Of a stretch of DNA of 45,062 bases, positions 24,015 through 31,743 are shown piece after piece. Positions within the stretch are counted from its first letter, which is position 1; each line of letters starts with the position of its first letter. The notes beneath the pieces were generated by a model. The model searched no databases. It was not told where the DNA came from and saw nothing but the letters and a program-made list of their open reading frames with translations. This DNA comes from Actinomycetes bacterium. Its GTDB lineage: Bacteria; Actinomycetota; Acidimicrobiia; Acidimicrobiales; RAAP-2. Where the stretch lies: NCBI GenBank assembly GCA_021810205.1, contig JAJZJC010000016.1, positions 1 to 45,062 on the forward strand. Reading direction: 5' to 3'. The position numbers and the translations under genes are program-made.

Positions 24015-24224
24015 ATGGCCCAGACGACGACCATCACCGTGCAACAGATCCACTGCGAAAGCTGTGAGCACACCATCGCGACGGTGCTGTCCCAGCTCAA
24101 CGGGGTGCTCCGGGTCTCCCCGAGCGCCAAGACCAACGAGGTGAAGGTGAGCTACGACGAGCTGGTGCTGAACGAGGCCAACCTGCGGGCCAGGTTGACT
24201 GACATCGGCTACGACCCGCTGTGA
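24015..24224 (+). CDS. CopZ-like HMA metallochaperone
   Basis: The 69-residue product is a single heavy-metal-associated domain: QIHCESCEHTIATVLSQLNG with the CXXC metal loop, then a VKVSYDEL strand and DIGYDPL. Such proteins carry Cu(I) or similar ions in the cytoplasm to P1B ATPases. An AGGAGGTGG site precedes the ATG. It follows the MerR-type promoter and lies before the MerR gene, so it is the first gene of a metal-responsive unit. The YPC ATPase on the other side of the decayed ATPase, with the same promoter type, is its likely partner. Confidence 0.92.
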   Translation: MAQTTTITVQQIHCESCEHTIATVLSQLNGVLRVSPSAKTNEVKVSYDELVLNEANLRARLTDIGYDPL

Positions 24225-24346
24225 TGAGCACGGACCGGTTGGGGAGACCAGTGGCGGGTGTCGCGCTCAGCTCGGCTTCTCGTCGGGAGGACGCGAGAAC
24301 CCGCCAGGTTGAAGAAGGCTGGTCTGGTGAGGTAAGTGGGCCGCGC

Positions 24347-24769
24347 ATGAAGATCGGCGAGCTGGCCGACCGGGTCGGGGTCAATCCGAAGACCATCCGC
24401 TTCTACGAGGAAAAGGGCCTGCTACCCGCGCCAGCCAGGCGCCCGTCGGGCTACCGGGACTACGGCGAGGAGGACGCGGCCCGCCTGTCGTTCATCCGAA
24501 CGGCCCAGCGCCTGGGCTTCAATCTGGCCGAGATCGCCGAGATCCTGGCGTTCAAAGAGCGCGGCGAGCGCCCCTGCGACTACGTGCTCTCGGTGCTCGA
24601 CGCCCAGGTGGCCGACGTCGACCGCCGCCTGGGCGAGCTGGTGGCGCTTCGGGCCGAGCTGGTTGCTCTCAAGGCCAAGGCCGACCGCCTGCCGGCCGAC
24701 AGCGGGTGCTACTGCAAGATCGTGGAGCACGCAGGCACGACCGCACCGGCGACACGGCACCGTCCATGA
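24347..24769 (+). CDS. MerR-family metal-responsive activator
   Basis: The 140-residue product has the MerR N-terminal winged helix (MKIGELADRVGVNPKTIRFYEEKGLL, continuing RPSGYRDYGEED), a long dimerisation helix and cysteines in ERPCDYV and SGCYCKIVEH. Three cysteines placed this way recall the metal site of MerR and related thiol-type sensors, though the exact CueR pattern is absent, so Cu, Hg, Cd or Zn remain possible. It is downstream of the chaperone gene and probably activates both promoters with 19-base spacers. An upstream in-frame extension to 24221 would overlap the chaperone stop but lacks homology, so ATG 24347 is preferred. Confidence 0.92.
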   Translation: MKIGELADRVGVNPKTIRFYEEKGLLPAPARRPSGYRDYGEEDAARLSFIRTAQRLGFNLAEIAEILAFKERGERPCDYVLSVLDAQVADVDRRLGELVALRAELVALKAKADRLPADSGCYCKIVEHAGTTAPATRHRP

Positions 24770-24770
24770 C

Positions 24771-25035
24771 CCGGGGGATCCGGTCGGCCGCCAGCTGTCG
24801 GTCGTGTTGGGCCTGGTGGCCAACTTCGAAGACTGCGTTGAACCGTGGCCGAACGATCAAGGGGATGAAGCTCACAAGGGTGAAGGGTCGCCTCAAGGGC
24901 AGCCCCCAAAGCTCCGCTCCCGCCAAGAGGCCCACCTCGTCCAGGTCTTTGAGGCCGGCGAGCACACCGCTACCGAGATCGCCGAACTGATGGGCGTCAG
25001 CCGCTCCATGGTCTATCGCGCTGAAACGAGCGCGC
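24771..25035 (+). pseudogene. Decayed serine resolvase/invertase C-terminal half
   Basis: Three reading frames in sequence give VGRQLSVVLGLVANFED, then NRGRTIKGMKLTRVKGRLKG, then LRSRQEAHLVQVFEAGEHTA with a helix-turn-helix ending in GVSRSMVYRA. Together they match the end of the catalytic domain and the HTH domain of Tn3-type resolvases. At least two frameshifts and loss of the N-terminal catalytic serine region show it is dead. It marks past transposon activity beside the metal genes. Confidence 0.75.
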
Positions 25036-25162
25036 CAGGCCCGGCAACACCGACCGTGAACGAGGCGACGCCACCGTCCGCCAGCCGGCTCCCCTGGGAC
25101 GTGCCACCCGGGGCAAGGCAGGGGTCCGCTGCCCAGAGGGTAGAGCTTCCGGGGCAGTGTCG

Positions 25163-25336
25163 TCAGCGTGAGACAGCTACAAGCCGGAAGCCCGCCCTAC
25201 CAACGCGTTCCAAGCGTTCAAACGGCGGTCGGACCGGAGGCTCCTTCATGCGCTGCATCGTCTTGAAGACCGTCGTTTCGGCATAGACGGTGCCGCGGGC
25301 GAGCATCTCGGCGTAGACCTCACGGACAGTAGACAC
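25163..25336 (-). pseudogene. Fragment of an unknown protein with helical DNA-binding-like segment
   Basis: The 57 readable residues begin VSTVREVYAEMLARGTVYAE and continue TTVFKTMQRMKEPPVRPPFERLERVG. This looks like a folded winged-helix or similar domain, but the upstream frame is low-complexity. It lies next to the decayed resolvase and has no ribosome site, so I read it as a remnant. The family is not recognised, and the rest of 25036-25510 shows no supportable gene. Confidence 0.35.
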
Positions 25337-25513
25337 CTGCCTCCCGTCCCGCGCAGAGAGCGACACCGAGCCCGCCCAGGTCGAAGCCGGCGTCGGCGAC
25401 GAGGCTGCCTTGGAGCGTCGAGGCTGACGTCCTGTGCCAAGCAACCGGGAGAAGGTTCGAGGCGGATCGGGAGATGGCACGCGCCCCGAGGTTGAGCCTC
25501 GCCGGGCCCGCCG

Positions 25514-25546
25514 TTGCAGCTCCAACCGGTTGTTGGATAATATGAT
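25514..25546 (+). promoter_or_regulatory. Promoter with palindromic operator upstream of dsrE-tusA
   Basis: TTGCAG (25514-25519) and TAATAT (25538-25543) are separated by 18 bases. The spacer holds the perfect 10-base palindrome CAACCGGTTG (25523-25532), a likely repressor site. It lies about 45 bases upstream of the DsrE-type gene. Confidence 0.55.
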
Positions 25547-25590
25547 CGGAGTAGTCAGGTATTCTTGGGCTGAGCGTGAGGAGTGCCACC

Positions 25591-26088
25591 ATGGCAAGCG
25601 CGACCGGAGCCACCGCCCAGCTTGCGACCCAGGGCGACGTGGCCACCACCCCGGCGAAGGCCACGAGGACGCTCGAGCGCCTGGCGATCGTCGTGCGTGA
25701 GGGAGCCTACGACCGGGTCCTCACCCCCTTCGCCTTCGCCTATCTCGCGGCCGCCAACGGTGCCCAGGTCGACATGCTGTTCGTCAACTGGGCGGTGCGC
25801 GCCGTGATGCAAGGAGAGGCGAACCGGCTCCCCATGTCGGCCGAGCATCGCGACGAAGGCGACTACGTGCGTCGTCAGGTCGAACTGGCTGGGCTCCCCG
25901 CCGAGATCCCGGCCCTCGTGACCGCCCTGAAGCAGACCGGTACGGTCGCCATCTACGTCTGCAGCCTCGCGGCCCAGATCTTCGGTGCGACGAGGGAGAA
26001 CCTCCTGCCCGAGGTGGACGAGATCGTGGGCGCAACCTGGTTCTTGAGCGAGCGGGTCCTCGAGGCAGATACCACCCAGTACTTCTGA
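25591..26088 (+). CDS. DsrE/DsrF-family sulfur-carrier-like protein
   Basis: The 165-residue product has a DsrE-like alpha/beta fold: LERLAIVVREGAYDRVLTPF, a central VDMLFVNWAVRAV strand-helix, and VAIYVCSLAAQIFG with one conserved-looking Cys. DsrE/TusD-type proteins accept or pass persulfide sulfur, and DsrE-like proteins often sit beside TusA. ATG 25591 has GAGGAG 7 bases upstream. It precedes the TusA-like gene by about 80 bases on the same strand, so the two likely form an operon for sulfane sulfur transfer. The partner oxidoreductase is not adjacent, but SQR is encoded 14 kb away. Confidence 0.85.
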   Translation: MASATGATAQLATQGDVATTPAKATRTLERLAIVVREGAYDRVLTPFAFAYLAAANGAQVDMLFVNWAVRAVMQGEANRLPMSAEHRDEGDYVRRQVELAGLPAEIPALVTALKQTGTVAIYVCSLAAQIFGATRENLLPEVDEIVGATWFLSERVLEADTTQYF

Positions 26089-26171
26089 TCTGAGCCACGG
26101 CGGCCTTCCGGGCTCGGTCACGCCATCGCCCCGACCGCCCGCCGGCGAGCGAGAGAAGGAGCACGAACCAG

Positions 26172-26447
26172 ATGCCACCTACCGAACCCGCGGCAGTCGA
26201 GCCGGTCGTTGCGGCACTCGTCGTGGATGCCTCGGGGCGCTACTGCCCCGGACCCGTCATCGACGCTAAGAACGCCGTCAGCCAGATCGCCGTCGGCGAG
26301 GTCTTCGAGCTCATCACCACCGACCCAGGAAGCCTCTCCGACATCCCCGTGTGGTGCACCAACACGGGCAACGTGCTGCTGGCCTCAGAGCGCGGGCCCG
26401 GCGGCGACGATGGGCCCCATCGGTTCTTCATCCGCCGTGGCCGCTGA
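26172..26447 (+). CDS. TusA-family sulfurtransferase
   Basis: The 91-residue product carries the TusA signature VDASGRYCPGPVIDAKNAV, with the persulfide-carrying Cys25 in the CPGP motif, followed by VGEVFELITTDPGSLSDIPVW. TusA proteins shuttle protein-bound sulfane sulfur between desulfurases, rhodaneses and DsrE-type partners in sulfur oxidation or thiolation. A GAGAGAAGGAG-type site precedes the ATG. It is the second gene after the DsrE-type gene and convergent with the Lgt-like gene. Confidence 0.93.
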   Translation: MPPTEPAAVEPVVAALVVDASGRYCPGPVIDAKNAVSQIAVGEVFELITTDPGSLSDIPVWCTNTGNVLLASERGPGGDDGPHRFFIRRGR

Positions 26448-26530
26448 GAACTCGGCCGAAACCGCCAGTTGCCGCGTCCGAACGCCAAGGGCCCGGGCGT
26501 CGGGCGGCTCCCCTGTCCGTCCTCTCGTGG

Positions 26531-27739
26531 TCATGCGAGCAGGCCCAGGGCGACGTCGACCACCACGGCCAGCGCGGCGAGCACCGTCGTGAGGCTGCGC
26601 CCGTGTGCGGTCTTGCGGGGAATGTCGCGCAGCGGGAGAAGGATCTGTCGGCCGAGGGTGTACGCCGCGATCGTGCCGACGAAGACGACCCCGGCCGGGC
26701 GCGGCGTTGTCAGCCACATGGCCACCACTGCCGGTCCAGCGATCAGCAAGGCGAGGGCCGACTCGAGCAGCTGAGTGGGGATGCGACGAACCCCGAGGCG
26801 TCGGTCCGACGACCACAGACCGAAGCGCGACGCGGTGGGGCGCCCGGCGCAGCAGCCGCCGAAGAAGCAGCCGAAGCGCCCGATCGTCATCCCCAAGAAC
26901 AACCCCGGCGCCGTCACGTCGAGCACAGCACCGACGGACAGGCCGACAACGAGGGTACCGACGACGAGAGTGGCGACGGCTGCCGCCACGAAGCCCTGAA
27001 TGCACAAACCGGCGCTCAGCACGGCCGGGCGCACGTCGCCGTGGTGCGACGGGAGGAAGCGCCGCATGAGGAAATGCCCGGCCAGGTAGTAGAGCTTGGC
27101 GCCGAGCAGCCCGACCGCGCCGGCAGCGAGCGAGACGGCGAGAACGATGGTCGCGTCGAGGCGAACGTGCCTGGCGAGCAGCGCCTGGGTGGTGAGGCCG
27201 ACCGCCGTCCCGAGGCCGACCAAAGCCGGCCACGCGCCGAGATGCGCCCCCGGGGCACAGGCCTGGGCGACAGGTCCATAGTTGGTCGGACCGGACGCCG
27301 AAGCACGCGGGAGGCGCCTTGTCGCCACTGACCGGGTTCTCCCGGACCTTGAGCGTGCCCCGTCCAGGGGCATGGCCTTCACCTGCCATTTGCCAGGAGC
27401 GACGCCGACGACTCGGGCCGTGACCGCAAGGCGGCCGCTACCGGGCACGACGGGGTCGACGGTCTCTGTGACGGAAAAGGTGTCCTCCTGACGCGGTCTG
27501 CCTACCGCACCAATGCGGTGGCCGGCGAAGTGGATCGTGACCGAGTAGGGCTGCCCGGTGGGCTCGGCGTCGAAGAAGTAGGTCAGCCCCAGCGACTGGG
27601 GCTCTGCCTCGACGAGGGGGTCGCAGCGAAACACCGTCATCACCTGTAATGGAGCGGATCCCGTTGCCTCGGCGCGCCGCGTGACACGCTTCGGGAGCGG
27701 TGGTGGGGACGAACGCTCCGAGGCAAGCTCGGCCCTCAC
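26531..27739 (-). CDS. Lgt-family membrane enzyme with extra N-terminal domain
   Basis: The C-terminal half (about 230 residues) is a polytopic prolipoprotein diacylglyceryl transferase-like domain. It has the signature GMTIGRFGCFFGGCCAGRPT and the later RRIPTQLLESALAL; this Cys-rich signature marks the divergent Lgt-like branch. Before it lies a soluble beta-rich domain (LTYFFDAEPTGQPYSVTIHF through VVGVAPGKWQVKA) that standard Lgt lacks. GTG 27739 overlaps the stop of a short upstream reading frame; ATG 27640 is the alternative and gives 369 residues. A housekeeping Lgt is expected elsewhere, so this copy may modify a special set of lipoproteins; that is inference. Confidence 0.8.
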   Translation of the reverse strand: MRAELASERSSPPPLPKRVTRRAEATGSAPLQVMTVFRCDPLVEAEPQSLGLTYFFDAEPTGQPYSVTIHFAGHRIGAVGRPRQEDTFSVTETVDPVVPGSGRLAVTARVVGVAPGKWQVKAMPLDGARSRSGRTRSVATRRLPRASASGPTNYGPVAQACAPGAHLGAWPALVGLGTAVGLTTQALLARHVRLDATIVLAVSLAAGAVGLLGAKLYYLAGHFLMRRFLPSHHGDVRPAVLSAGLCIQGFVAAAVATLVVGTLVVGLSVGAVLDVTAPGLFLGMTIGRFGCFFGGCCAGRPTASRFGLWSSDRRLGVRRIPTQLLESALALLIAGPAVVAMWLTTPRPAGVVFVGTIAAYTLGRQILLPLRDIPRKTAHGRSLTTVLAALAVVVDVALGLLA

Positions 27740-27834
27740 AGGGCAGCGCCTGCGTCGGTGTGACCTGCGTGGCCTGGAAAGTGGCACGGTCGCCCCGGAG
27801 CGTGGCGGGCCGACCGGCTCATGAAGATGGGCAT
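27736..27834 (-). CDS. Short leader-like reading frame coupled to the Lgt-like gene
   Basis: A 32-codon frame starts at ATG 27834 with a strong AGGAGG 4 bases upstream. It contains PCHFPGHAGHTDAG and ends where the in-frame GTG of the Lgt-like gene begins (GTGA). The layout suggests translational coupling, or a small Cys/His-rich peptide. Its composition is unlike any family I know, so it could also be chance. Confidence 0.4.
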   Translation of the reverse strand: MPIFMSRSARHAPGRPCHFPGHAGHTDAGAAL

Positions 27835-27858
27835 CTCGCCTCCTGGTCAGCTACATAG

Positions 27859-27875
27859 AACTACACTACGTCGTA
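27859..27875. promoter_or_regulatory. BlaI-type dyad upstream of the Lgt-like gene (site G)
   Basis: AACTACA-CTA-CGTCGTA is a 7-3-7 dyad, 25 bases upstream of the short leader frame. Its arms match the proposed consensus at 6 and 5 of 7 positions. The remaining gap to the histidine kinase gene (27876-28071) shows no gene. Confidence 0.5.
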
Positions 27876-28071
27876 GCTATCGACGCGTACCACGTCGTCC
27901 CCCCACCGGGCCGGTCCGGTCCGGTGGGCTGTCCAGGGTGCTGGCGGGCATCGCACCAGCGGCTGCCTCGCGAACAGCCGTCATCGAGCGTGGCGACCAT
28001 CGGCCAAGACGCTGGAGGCCCAAGCCCCAGGTTCCATCCACACGAGGCGCGGAGCAAACGCCGTCTGTGGG

Positions 28072-29565
28072 TCAGGCGGAGGGCGTTCGCCTCGCTGCCG
28101 CCACGTCGACGGCGGGGGACGCGTTGGACGCCGGCGACTCACGACGGTTCTCTCGCGCGACGTTCGCCGTAGGAAAGGCAGGGGCAGGCCCGGCGGAGAT
28201 CCAGGGTGGTTCCGGCGCCTTTTGGGGGAGGCGGATGGTGAAGGTCGTCCCATGGCCCGGCTCGCTCACCACCGCCACCTCGCCGCCGTGCGCTTTCACC
28301 AGTCCCGCCACCACGGCGAGCCCGATCCCAGACCCTCCGATCCGGGTCTCCTTGCCCCGGAAGAAGCGCTCGAAGACATGTGGCAGGTCCTCTGGTGCGA
28401 TGCCGGGGCCGTCGTCGGCCACCTCGAGGCGGACCCAGGCGCCCTCGGCGGCGAGCTCCACCCGCACGTGGCCACCGGGTGGGACGAACTTGACGGCGTT
28501 GGACAGCAGGTTCGCCACGACTTGGTGGAGCCGCAGCGGGTCGCCAGACACGGTTACCTCGGACAAGCGGGTGTCAACCGACAGGCCGTTGTCCTGCATC
28601 GCGACACCGAGCTCGGCGACCACGGCCTCAACGAGCGGAGCCAGCGCCACCGTCTCGCGCTCGACGGAGAACGGCGCGCCGTCGGCCGAGGCGAGGGTTT
28701 CGAGGTCGGCCACCAGGCGGGCAAGGCGCAGGGTCTCCTCGTGCAGCGAGGCGAGCGTCTCGGGGCCCGGCTGGGCCAGGCCGTCTTGGAGCGCCTCGAG
28801 CTGGCTCTGGAGCACGGTGAGCGGGGTGCGCAGCTCGTGGGCGACGTCTCGGGCGAAGCTGCAGCGCAGGGCGTCTTCGGCTTCGACCGCGTCGGCCATG
28901 GCGTTAAAAGCCGCGGCCATCTGGCCGAGCTCGTCGGGCGCTTCGTGCGAAAGACGTGCCGAGCGCTGGCCGGCGGCGAGCGAGCGCGCCGCGGCGGTGA
29001 GCGAGCGAACCGGGGCGGTCACCCGGCGTGCGAGGAGGATCCCGACGAGCACAGCGACCAGAGCCGCACCGATCCCCGAAACCAGCAGTAGCCGCTCCAC
29101 CGAGGCCCGGAAGGACTGGTCGAGGGGCGAGGGCCCGGCGACGGGCAGGCGGATGACGGCGGTGCCCACCCGGGTACCGGTCACGACGACCGGAGCCCGC
29201 AGGGCGGAGCCGAGCGGGGCGGTCCCCATCATGGCCCGGCCCATGGCGGCCATGGCCCCGCCCGCCCCGGACGTAGACGACCACACGAGCTGGCCGTGGG
29301 CGTCGAGGACGCTCACCTTCTCGCCGGCCATCGCGGCGAGCGGGTCCACGAAGCCCAGCGCGCTCGGATCCCAGCGGCCCTGTGCCCGGTACGACGCGGC
29401 GAGAGCGGCCACCACCTCGCTTTGACGAGCCTGTTGCTGGGCCGAGACGTAGCTCGAAAAGCGCGCCCCGAACGCCAGGTTGACCGCCACCGCGATCAGC
29501 ACGGCGGTCCCGACGCCCACCGCCGCCACCGCGAGGGTGAGGCGCAGCGCGAGCGACCTACGCAT
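28072..29565 (-). CDS. Sensor histidine kinase with Met-rich extracytoplasmic loop
   Basis: The 497-residue product has two transmembrane helices (about 8-31 and 160-179) flanking an outward sensor loop, a HAMP linker, the H-box FARDVAHELRTPL with His243, the N-box NLLSNAVKF, and ATP-binding boxes DDGPGI and GGSGIGLAVV. The sensor loop contains AMAAMGRAMMG (about 104-114), a Met cluster that could bind Cu(I) or Ag(I). It overlaps the response regulator stop by 8 bases, so the pair is cotranscribed. The C-terminal 45 residues are low-complexity. Metal sensing is inferred from the Met cluster and neighbourhood. Confidence 0.94.
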   Translation of the reverse strand: MRRSLALRLTLAVAAVGVGTAVLIAVAVNLAFGARFSSYVSAQQQARQSEVVAALAASYRAQGRWDPSALGFVDPLAAMAGEKVSVLDAHGQLVWSSTSGAGGAMAAMGRAMMGTAPLGSALRAPVVVTGTRVGTAVIRLPVAGPSPLDQSFRASVERLLLVSGIGAALVAVLVGILLARRVTAPVRSLTAAARSLAAGQRSARLSHEAPDELGQMAAAFNAMADAVEAEDALRCSFARDVAHELRTPLTVLQSQLEALQDGLAQPGPETLASLHEETLRLARLVADLETLASADGAPFSVERETVALAPLVEAVVAELGVAMQDNGLSVDTRLSEVTVSGDPLRLHQVVANLLSNAVKFVPPGGHVRVELAAEGAWVRLEVADDGPGIAPEDLPHVFERFFRGKETRIGGSGIGLAVVAGLVKAHGGEVAVVSEPGHGTTFTIRLPQKAPEPPWISAGPAPAFPTANVARENRRESPASNASPAVDVAAARRTPSA

Positions 29566-30253
29566 CGGGCGTCACATCGAGCTTGTAGCCGATACCGGCG
29601 ACAGTGGCTACAAAGCGCGGGCGGCGAGGATCGTCGCCGAGCTTGCGGCGCAAGTTCTTCACATGCGCGTTGATGGTGCGCTCGTAACCGTCGTAGTCGT
29701 ACCCCTGGACCCGGGTGACGAGCTCGTAGCGCGACCACACCCGCCCAGGCCGCGAGGCCAAGGTCGCGAGCAGGTCGAACTCACTGCGAGTGAGGGTCAC
29801 CGACCGACCTCTTACGGACACCTCGCGTCGCTCCTTGTCGATGCGCAGTTCGCCGCCGTCAAAGGAGACGACCTCCGGCTCGGGGCCCCCCGCCCGCCGC
29901 AGGACCGCCTCGACCCGCGCCGCGAGCTCGCGGGGGCTGAACGGCTTGGCCAGGTAGTCGTCGGCCCCGAGGCGCAGCCCGGAGACACGGTCGTCCTCGG
30001 ACGCCTTGGCGGTGAGCATGATGATCGGCACTGAGGACACCGCCCGCAAAGAGCGGGCGACCTCCTCGCCGGGCAGGTCCGGCAGCATCAGGTCGAGCAC
30101 CACGAGGTCCGGTCCTAGGCGGGCTGCCGCCTCGAGGGCTTCGTGGCCGCTGCCGGCCAGGAACACCGCATAGCCATCGTGCTCGAGGTAGGTGCGCACG
30201 ACGTCGCGGATCTTGTGCTCGTCGTCCACCACCAGCACGCTCGCCTTGCCCAT
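29558..30253 (-). CDS. OmpR/PhoB-family response regulator
   Basis: The 231-residue product has a receiver domain with acidic residues VVDDE, the phospho-acceptor Asp54 in LVVLDLMLPD and Lys103 in LAKPF. The winged-helix effector includes LTRSEFDLLATLASRPGRVWSR, INAHVKNLRRKL and VATVAGIGYKLD. ATG 30253 has GAGGAG upstream. It is encoded with the histidine kinase and divergent from the DUF2933-like gene, whose intergenic region holds a strong dyad, so it may regulate that gene and its own operon. Confidence 0.96.
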   Translation of the reverse strand: MGKASVLVVDDEHKIRDVVRTYLEHDGYAVFLAGSGHEALEAAARLGPDLVVLDLMLPDLPGEEVARSLRAVSSVPIIMLTAKASEDDRVSGLRLGADDYLAKPFSPRELAARVEAVLRRAGGPEPEVVSFDGGELRIDKERREVSVRGRSVTLTRSEFDLLATLASRPGRVWSRYELVTRVQGYDYDGYERTINAHVKNLRRKLGDDPRRPRFVATVAGIGYKLDVTPDA

Positions 30254-30350
30254 CGCGATCTCCTCGGTCGCCGTTGTCGTCGGAACCGTCGAGGCCCTCG
30301 GGCCGATCCAAGGGCCATCTGCCTGACGGCCGGGCACCTTGCCTCTCCAT

Positions 30351-30378
30351 CTACGACACGGTATCGTTGTTGTCGTAG
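30351..30378. promoter_or_regulatory. Dyads between the response regulator and DUF2933-like gene (site C)
   Basis: TACGACA-CGG-TATCGTT (30352-30368) is a 7-3-7 site of the BlaI-like type. CTACGACA (30351-30358) and TGTCGTAG (30371-30378) also form a perfect 8-base inverted repeat with a 12-base spacer. Two overlapping dyads suggest binding by a BlaI-like repressor, the response regulator, or both. Confidence 0.5.
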
Positions 30379-30432
30379 CTCCTGGTGCCGTCCCTCCGTT
30401 GGCGGTCCATGACCGGTGAAAGGCCCAACGCG

Positions 30433-30804
30433 ATGCTGAAGAGCTGCCTCAACCGCAAGGTGATCGTTGGCTTGGCTATCGTCGCCATCGCGGTGCTCGC
30501 GATCGACCCGCACCTGTTCGGCCGGGTCTTTCCGCTGCTCATCTTCGCCATCTGCCCGCTGTCCATGGTGCTCATGATGCGAGCCATGTCCGGGAACAAG
30601 GCAGGTGGCATGGGCTCAAGTTCCTCGATGCAGAACGGCACCGCCGCCCAGGCCGGTGCCATCCCCACGCCCGACGACGAGGTGGCACGTCTTCGAGCCG
30701 AGGTCGACCAGCTTCGCGCCCACCGCTCGGCGAACCGCGAGAAGAACCCGGGATCCAGCCTGCCCGTTTCTGGAGGCACGAGCAATGGTCCGGCGGTCAG
30801 CTGA
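30433..30804 (+). CDS. DUF2933-like small membrane protein with coiled coil
   Basis: The 123-residue product has two hydrophobic segments, the second reading LLIFAICPLSMVLMMRAMSG with Cys-Pro and a Met pair at the membrane exit. A Gly/Ser/Met linker follows, then a predicted coiled coil, DDEVARLRAEVDQLRAH. The Cys-Pro-Leu and Met-Met features match DUF2933-type proteins found in copper loci. AAAGG lies about 10 bases upstream of the ATG. It has a paralogue at 34794-35045 with the same helix motif and LRAEIDQL coiled coil. A copper-binding membrane accessory role is inferred. Confidence 0.75.
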   Translation: MLKSCLNRKVIVGLAIVAIAVLAIDPHLFGRVFPLLIFAICPLSMVLMMRAMSGNKAGGMGSSSSMQNGTAAQAGAIPTPDDEVARLRAEVDQLRAHRSANREKNPGSSLPVSGGTSNGPAVS

Positions 30805-31059
30805 ACCGGGCGGAACACGGCAACGCACGCCAGCCGGCGACACCAACGCAACGGGCGCCTCGTCGCCGACGACCGTCGCGCAGCACGAGGGAAGTTCCGC
30901 GCCGGCGGCGCCCCATGCCATGTGTGCCCAGCTGACGTGGGTCTCGACTGCCTGGTTCTCATCCCGTGCCGACCGTGTCGCCGCGAGGCGTTCGGTCCGC
31001 CCGCCCCCCGGTAGCGACGGTGGCCTTAGCGTCGGCGCCCGGAGCGGTCGACCTGCCTC

Positions 31060-31743
31060 TCAAGGGGTCTTCCCCGCGGCCGGTGCTGTGTTTCCCGCCG
31101 GCGCCGGGCGGGCCCTGTCAAGACGCCCTCGATGGCCCGAAGTGACGCTCCCGGCGCCGTACGGCCTGACCCCAAGACGCCCCGACCCCGGGCCCGGATG
31201 GAGTAGAGACGCCAGCCGAGACCTGGGCGGGTCCCCTGCGCTGCTGTGCACGGAGCTGAACGGTGCCGATCTCGGGCTGCGAAGCAGGAGCCACGCGGCG
31301 CCGGCCAGGCCGGCGACGGCAAGGGCGAGGCCGGCAGCCTCGGTCAGATCGGCGCCGATGCCAGCGCCACGGGAGAACCACAGCAACTGGTCGAAGAACC
31401 TCCCCAGGCCCCACAAACCCACCCCGGCGGCCATCACCACCCCGCTGCGACCGGCGCGCCGAACGAGTCGGGGTCCCAGCCCGACGAGCACCCCGAAGAC
31501 CACCCGGTCCTCGGCGGACTGGAACAGCGGTACCGGCACCCGCCTGCCGACCTCACCGGCATACGAAAGCCCGTACCAGGCGGTCGTCGGCGGACCCCCG
31601 CCGCCCACCTCGAACTGGCAGGCGAGCAACCGGCCGACCGTCCAGGTGGCCCACGTGCAGCCATCCCGCCGCGGGCGTCTCAGCGGCCACAGGTGGCGCC
31701 TCCAGCCGCCCGGAACGGCGCGGACGAAAATGGGGCCTCCCGG
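31060..31743 (-). pseudogene. C-terminal fragment of an Lgt-like protein after copA
   Basis: The frame continues directly after the copA stop. It reads DGCTWATWTVGRLLACQFEV, then TTAWYGLSYAG, RVPVPLFQSAEDRVVF and two hydrophobic segments, matching the C-terminal half of Lgt-like proteins. No ATG or GTG start or N-terminal half is present; only rare starts such as TTG 31629 are available, and the last 60 residues are low-complexity. I read it as a truncated gene. The 255 bases before it (30805-31059) hold no supportable gene. Confidence 0.6.

Noticed and set aside
27736..27834. CHFPGH in the leader frame as a cupredoxin copper loop
   Set aside because: The peptide is only 32 residues and has no beta-barrel around it, so the resemblance is coincidental.
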